From the NCBI GenBank assembly GCA_965246765.1, contig CBDFFJ010000005.1:806001-870000 (forward strand): a DNA stretch of 64,000 nt. The letters run 5' to 3'. Position 1 is the stretch's first letter. Each line of letters opens with the position of its first letter. Shown in pieces: positions 61,065 through 64,000 of the stretch. This stretch comes from UBA1952 sp965246765 (GTDB lineage Bacteria; Bacteroidota; Bacteroidia; Chitinophagales; Chitinophagaceae). The translations under genes were made by a program, and so were the position numbers. The notes below the pieces were generated by a model. It saw nothing but the letters and a program-made list of their open reading frames with translations, was not told the DNA's origin and searched no databases.

Positions 61065-61519
61065 TGGACCGGAAGTCAGCCATTTACCGGTTTTGCAACT
61101 ACCAGGAACGATCTCAACAAGAAGTCAAAGATCGGCTATATGACCTTGGGTCATATCCTGAAGAGATCGGACAACTAATCGCTGAACTTATAGAAACAGG
61201 ATTGGTAAATGAAGAGCGATTTGCCAAAGCGTTTGTCCGCGGACGGTTCAAGCTAAAAAAGTGGGGTAGAATCAAAATTACTCACGAGCTAAAGCATCAT
61301 AAGATATCACCTTACATTTTAAAAGCCGCGCTTAAAGAAATTGATGTAAATGAATATTTTGGTACAGCACAAAAGCTAGCAGCCCAAAAATGGGAGATGC
61401 TGAGTGCTGAACGAAACGCACAGTTGAGGCGAAGTAAAGTTTACAGGTATCTGCTGCAAAAAGGCTACGAAGCATCCATAATCACGGAGGTTTTGAAAAA
61501 CATCATACCTGAGAAATAG
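61064..61519 (+). CDS. recX: RecX-family regulatory protein
   Basis: 151 residues built from three-helix repeats: CNYQERSQQEVKDRLYDLG, EELIETGLVNEERFAKAFVR-like (AELIETGLVNEERFAKAFV) and RGRFKLKKWGRIKITHELKH. RecX modulates RecA filaments. The NEERFA(K/R)(A/S)FVRGR and WG-x-x-(K/R)I motifs are diagnostic. Translation is coupled to mnmG through a TAATG overlap. recA is not in the window. Confidence 0.88.
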   Translation: MDRKSAIYRFCNYQERSQQEVKDRLYDLGSYPEEIGQLIAELIETGLVNEERFAKAFVRGRFKLKKWGRIKITHELKHHKISPYILKAALKEIDVNEYFGTAQKLAAQKWEMLSAERNAQLRRSKVYRYLLQKGYEASIITEVLKNIIPEK

Positions 61520-61566
61520 CCTTTGTTGCTACATTTATCTCCTTAAACGATGAACCTGTGGCAGAA

Positions 61567-61953
61567 ATGATCCAGCAAGTGACTGAAGGCGTAAGCGTTA
61601 CCGTAGAAACATTTTATCAGCCGTCTCAAAGCAACCCGATGGCGTCTGAATATCTGTTTGCATATCGTATCACGATTGAGAATCTGAGTACTATGCCCGT
61701 AAAGCTGCTTCGTCGTCACTGGTATATCATGGACAGTAATGGCACTTACAGAGAGGTGGAAGGCGAAGGTGTAGTCGGCCAGCAACCGGTTATTGAGCCG
61801 GGTGGCAGCCATCAGTATGTGTCGGCTTGCAGCCTTCGTTCAGATATGGGAAAGATGCACGGCACATATCAAATGGAAAATCTCTACAATAAGAAGCTAT
61901 TTAAGGTCGCAATACCGGAGTTTCAGATGATCGCGCCTTTCAAAGGCAACTAA
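61567..61953 (+). CDS. apaG: ApaG/DUF525 domain protein
   Basis: 128 residues, a stand-alone ApaG fold. SVTVETFYQPSQSNPMASEY, YRITIENLSTMPVKLLRRHW, the glycine-rich VEGEGVVGQQPVIEPGGSHQ and the closing GTYQMEN and FKVAIPEFQM strands match ApaG. The biochemical role is unsettled. A GTG at 61558 extends it by three residues; the ATG aligns better with E. coli ApaG. It lies 47 bp after recX and ends before a terminator. Confidence 0.9.
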   Translation: MIQQVTEGVSVTVETFYQPSQSNPMASEYLFAYRITIENLSTMPVKLLRRHWYIMDSNGTYREVEGEGVVGQQPVIEPGGSHQYVSACSLRSDMGKMHGTYQMENLYNKKLFKVAIPEFQMIAPFKGN

Positions 61954-62004
61954 GCATTAATAAATATTTCACGCAAAGCACCGAAGACACCTGTATAATA
62001 TACG

Positions 62005-62012
62005 TACCTTCG
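62005..62012 (+). promoter_or_regulatory. Possible -7 box upstream of typA
   Basis: TACCTTCG, seven of eight, 60 bases before the typA ATG, with a terminator-like hairpin in between. Confidence 0.35.
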
Positions 62013-62022
62013 CGCTCGCTCT

Positions 62023-62056
62023 GAATAGCCCTTACTCCAAAAGGGCTTTTTTATTG
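62023..62056 (+). terminator. Terminator between apaG and typA
   Basis: AGCCCTT actccaa AAGGGCTTTTTTATT. It ends the mnmG-recX-apaG transcript, or could attenuate a typA transcript begun at 62005. Confidence 0.75.
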
Positions 62057-62072
62057 CTTTAATGCATTGAAA

Positions 62073-63881
62073 ATGAACTTAAGAAATATCGCGATCATCG
62101 CGCACGTTGACCACGGAAAGACGACCCTCGTTGACAAAATCATTCACGCCACCAAAGTATTTCGTGATAATCAGGAAACCGGTGAGCTCATCATGGACAG
62201 TAATGATCTGGAGCGTGAGCGTGGTATTACTATCCTGGCAAAAAACATATCAGTTACCTACAACGACACCAAAATCAACGTAATAGACACGCCCGGACAC
62301 GCCGACTTCGGCGGTGAGGTGGAGCGCGTGTTGAAGATGGCCGATGGCGTGCTGCTGCTTGTCGATGCCTTTGAAGGTCCCATGCCCCAAACACGCTTCG
62401 TTTTGCAAAAAGCATTGAATCTCGGTTTGCATCCCATAGTAATCATCAACAAAGTTGATAAGCCTAACTGCCGCCCTGATGAGGTGCATGATGCTGTATT
62501 CGAGCTATTCTTCCAGCTGGACGCCACGGAGGAACAGCTGAATTTCCCAACGCTGTATGGATCTGCCAAGCAGGGCTGGTACAATACCTCGCTTACGCCA
62601 ACCGACAACATCAATGCAGTGATGGACATGATTATCACGCATGTGCCGGAGCCATCGCGCGCTGAAGGAACGCTGCAACTGCAGATCACTTCGCTGGACT
62701 ACTCCAACTTCCTGGGGCGTATTGCAATTGGTAAGGTGACGCGAGGCACAGTATCCGAAGGCCAGAACATTCAACTATGTAAGCTGGACGGCTCTATGAT
62801 GCGCGGTAAGGTAAAGGAGCTGTATGTATTTGAAGGAATGGGCAAGAAGAAAGTCTCTGAAGTCTCTGCCGGCGATATCTGTGCGGCTGTTGGCATTGAG
62901 GATTTTCAGATTGGCGAGACAATAGCTGACTTTGAAAATCCTGAGGCGCTTGAGGTTACTGCTATTGATGAGCCTACTATGAACATGCAGTTCTCCATCA
63001 ACAACTCTCCCTTTTATGGCCGAGAGGGCAAGTTTGTAACTTCCCGAAACATTCGCGACCGTCTCTACAAAGAGCTGGAGAAAAACCTTGCGCTTCGCGT
63101 TCAGGATACAGACGATGCCGACAAGTTTCTTGTTTTTGGCCGTGGCATTCTGCACCTTTCTGTTCTGGTGGAAACTATGCGCCGTGAGGGCTATGAGCTT
63201 ACTGTAGGCCAGCCGCAAGTAATTGTCAAGGAAATAGACGGCCGCAAATGTGAGCCTTATGAAACTCTGGTAGTAGATGTACCAGCGGAGTCATCCGGCA
63301 AAGTCATTGACCTCGTTACGCAACGCAAGGGCGAAATGCTGGTGATGGAGACCAAAGGCGAAATGCAACACCTGGAGTTTGATATTCCTAGCCGAGGTAT
63401 GATAGGCCTGCGCTCCAATATGCTCACCGCCACCGCCGGCGAAGCGGTGATGGCCCACCGTTTCCGCGAATACAAGCCTTGGAAGGGAAACATTCCCGGC
63501 CGTAACAATGGCGTGCTCATTTCCAAGTTTACCGGCAGCACCACCGCTTATTCTATTGATAAGCTCCAAGACCGGGGCGCCTTCTTTATAGACCCGGGAG
63601 AAGAAGTGTATGCTGGCCAGATTATTGCCGAAAACATTAAGCCCGGAGATCTGAACGTAAATGCCATTGAAGGAAAGAAGCTTACCAATCACCGGGCTTC
63701 CGGCTCGGATGGCGCCGCTTCTATCACTCCTAAGATTCAAATGACTCTGGAAGAATGCATGGAATACATTCAGCAAGACGAGTGCATTGAAATCACGCCG
63801 CAAAGCATCAGGCTGCGCAAGATTATGCTGGATGAGAATGACCGTACCAAGTACTCTAAAATGATGAAGGCCGAAGCCTGA
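62073..63881 (+). CDS. typA: GTPase TypA/BipA (ribosome-associated)
   Basis: 602-residue translational GTPase that aids ribosome assembly and stress responses. The G domain begins LRNIAIIAHVDHGKTTLVDK (G1), with RERGITILAKN (G2), DTPGHADFGGEVERV (G3), INKVDKP (G4) and GSAKQGW (G5). EF-G-like domains II, III and V follow, then the BipA-specific C-terminal domain (GMIGLRSNMLTATAGEAVMA, EECMEYIQQDECIEITPQSI). The frame opens at a TTG two codons earlier. Full length. Confidence 0.96.
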   Translation: MNLRNIAIIAHVDHGKTTLVDKIIHATKVFRDNQETGELIMDSNDLERERGITILAKNISVTYNDTKINVIDTPGHADFGGEVERVLKMADGVLLLVDAFEGPMPQTRFVLQKALNLGLHPIVIINKVDKPNCRPDEVHDAVFELFFQLDATEEQLNFPTLYGSAKQGWYNTSLTPTDNINAVMDMIITHVPEPSRAEGTLQLQITSLDYSNFLGRIAIGKVTRGTVSEGQNIQLCKLDGSMMRGKVKELYVFEGMGKKKVSEVSAGDICAAVGIEDFQIGETIADFENPEALEVTAIDEPTMNMQFSINNSPFYGREGKFVTSRNIRDRLYKELEKNLALRVQDTDDADKFLVFGRGILHLSVLVETMRREGYELTVGQPQVIVKEIDGRKCEPYETLVVDVPAESSGKVIDLVTQRKGEMLVMETKGEMQHLEFDIPSRGMIGLRSNMLTATAGEAVMAHRFREYKPWKGNIPGRNNGVLISKFTGSTTAYSIDKLQDRGAFFIDPGEEVYAGQIIAENIKPGDLNVNAIEGKKLTNHRASGSDGAASITPKIQMTLEECMEYIQQDECIEITPQSIRLRKIMLDENDRTKYSKMMKAEA

Positions 63882-63897
63882 TTCAATTAACTGTTAT

Positions 63898-63938
63898 AAA
63901 AAGGGGAAGGAGATTTAATCTCCTTCCCCTTTTTATAC
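63898..63938 (+). terminator. typA terminator
   Basis: AAAAGGGGAAGGAGAT tta ATCTCCTTCCCCTTTTT: long perfect stem with A and T runs. Confidence 0.92.
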
Positions 63939-64000
63939 AAGACTCCTCGCTCTTTACACACAGTATTGAGGGGGCAGATTGTCGCCGCCTGCAGGGGGCG

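Noticed and set aside
1..64000. tRNA, rRNA, riboswitch
   Set aside because: Scanning by eye for T-loop, anticodon-arm and common riboswitch cores gave nothing convincing; a covariance-model search would be needed to exclude short RNAs.

Overview
This window is chromosomal DNA of a Bacteroidota bacterium, most probably Chitinophagaceae or a close relative (inference). Five predicted secreted proteins end in type IX secretion (T9SS) sorting domains of type A or B. There is a PorP/SprF partner protein, a fused two-domain 2-oxoacid dehydrogenase E1, a DUF4369-thioredoxin lipoprotein and a HmuY-like lipoprotein. Shine-Dalgarno sequences are scarce, and many genes instead carry the Bacteroidota -7 promoter motif TAnnTTTG (often TACCTTTG or TACCTTCG) only a few bases before the start codon. 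I see no rRNA, tRNA, CRISPR array, prophage or transposase.

Layout. 1-10 kb: tail of an amino-acid permease, E1 fusion, obg, two secreted proteins, transketolase C-terminal subunit, methyltransferase, SUI1-like factor, methylmalonyl-CoA epimerase. 10-17 kb: an Isc iron-sulfur operon (iscS-iscU-iscA) with a YoeB-type toxin-antitoxin pair lodged between iscS and iscU, then a metzincin-like protease, small secreted proteins and an Nfu protein. 17-28 kb: mannose-1-phosphate guanylyltransferase, aminotransferase, HmuY-like and thioredoxin lipoproteins, hypothetical genes, priA, a GNAT acetyltransferase. 28-31 kb: a short operon of a zinc-peptidase-like protein and an ATP-grasp protein, flanked by two tiny lipoproteins. 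31-44 kb: T9SS proteins, including a 3343-residue repeat adhesin next to PorP/SprF. 44-51 kb: pdxJ, glycosyltransferase, panD, flippase-like protein, rfaE2, peroxiredoxin, groES-groEL. 51-64 kb: a T9SS type B protein, cobalamin adenosyltransferase, a DnaA-box-rich gap that may be oriC, then a co-oriented block nadA, PA-domain protein, mnmG, recX, apaG, typA.

The most unusual content lies between genes. Three separate intergenic regions (about 22.95-23.18, 47.49-47.74 and 52.06-52.46 kb) hold degenerate tandem arrays whose unit is almost always exactly 21 bp. Their consensus sequences differ but the period is shared. 21 bp equals two turns of B-DNA and also seven codons. A 95-bp tandem duplication made of three hairpins, a MITE-like inverted-repeat element beside the giant adhesin, and several short palindromic repeats (one supplying a stop codon, one sitting between two copies of a terminator) suggest a genome rich in small non-autonomous repeats.
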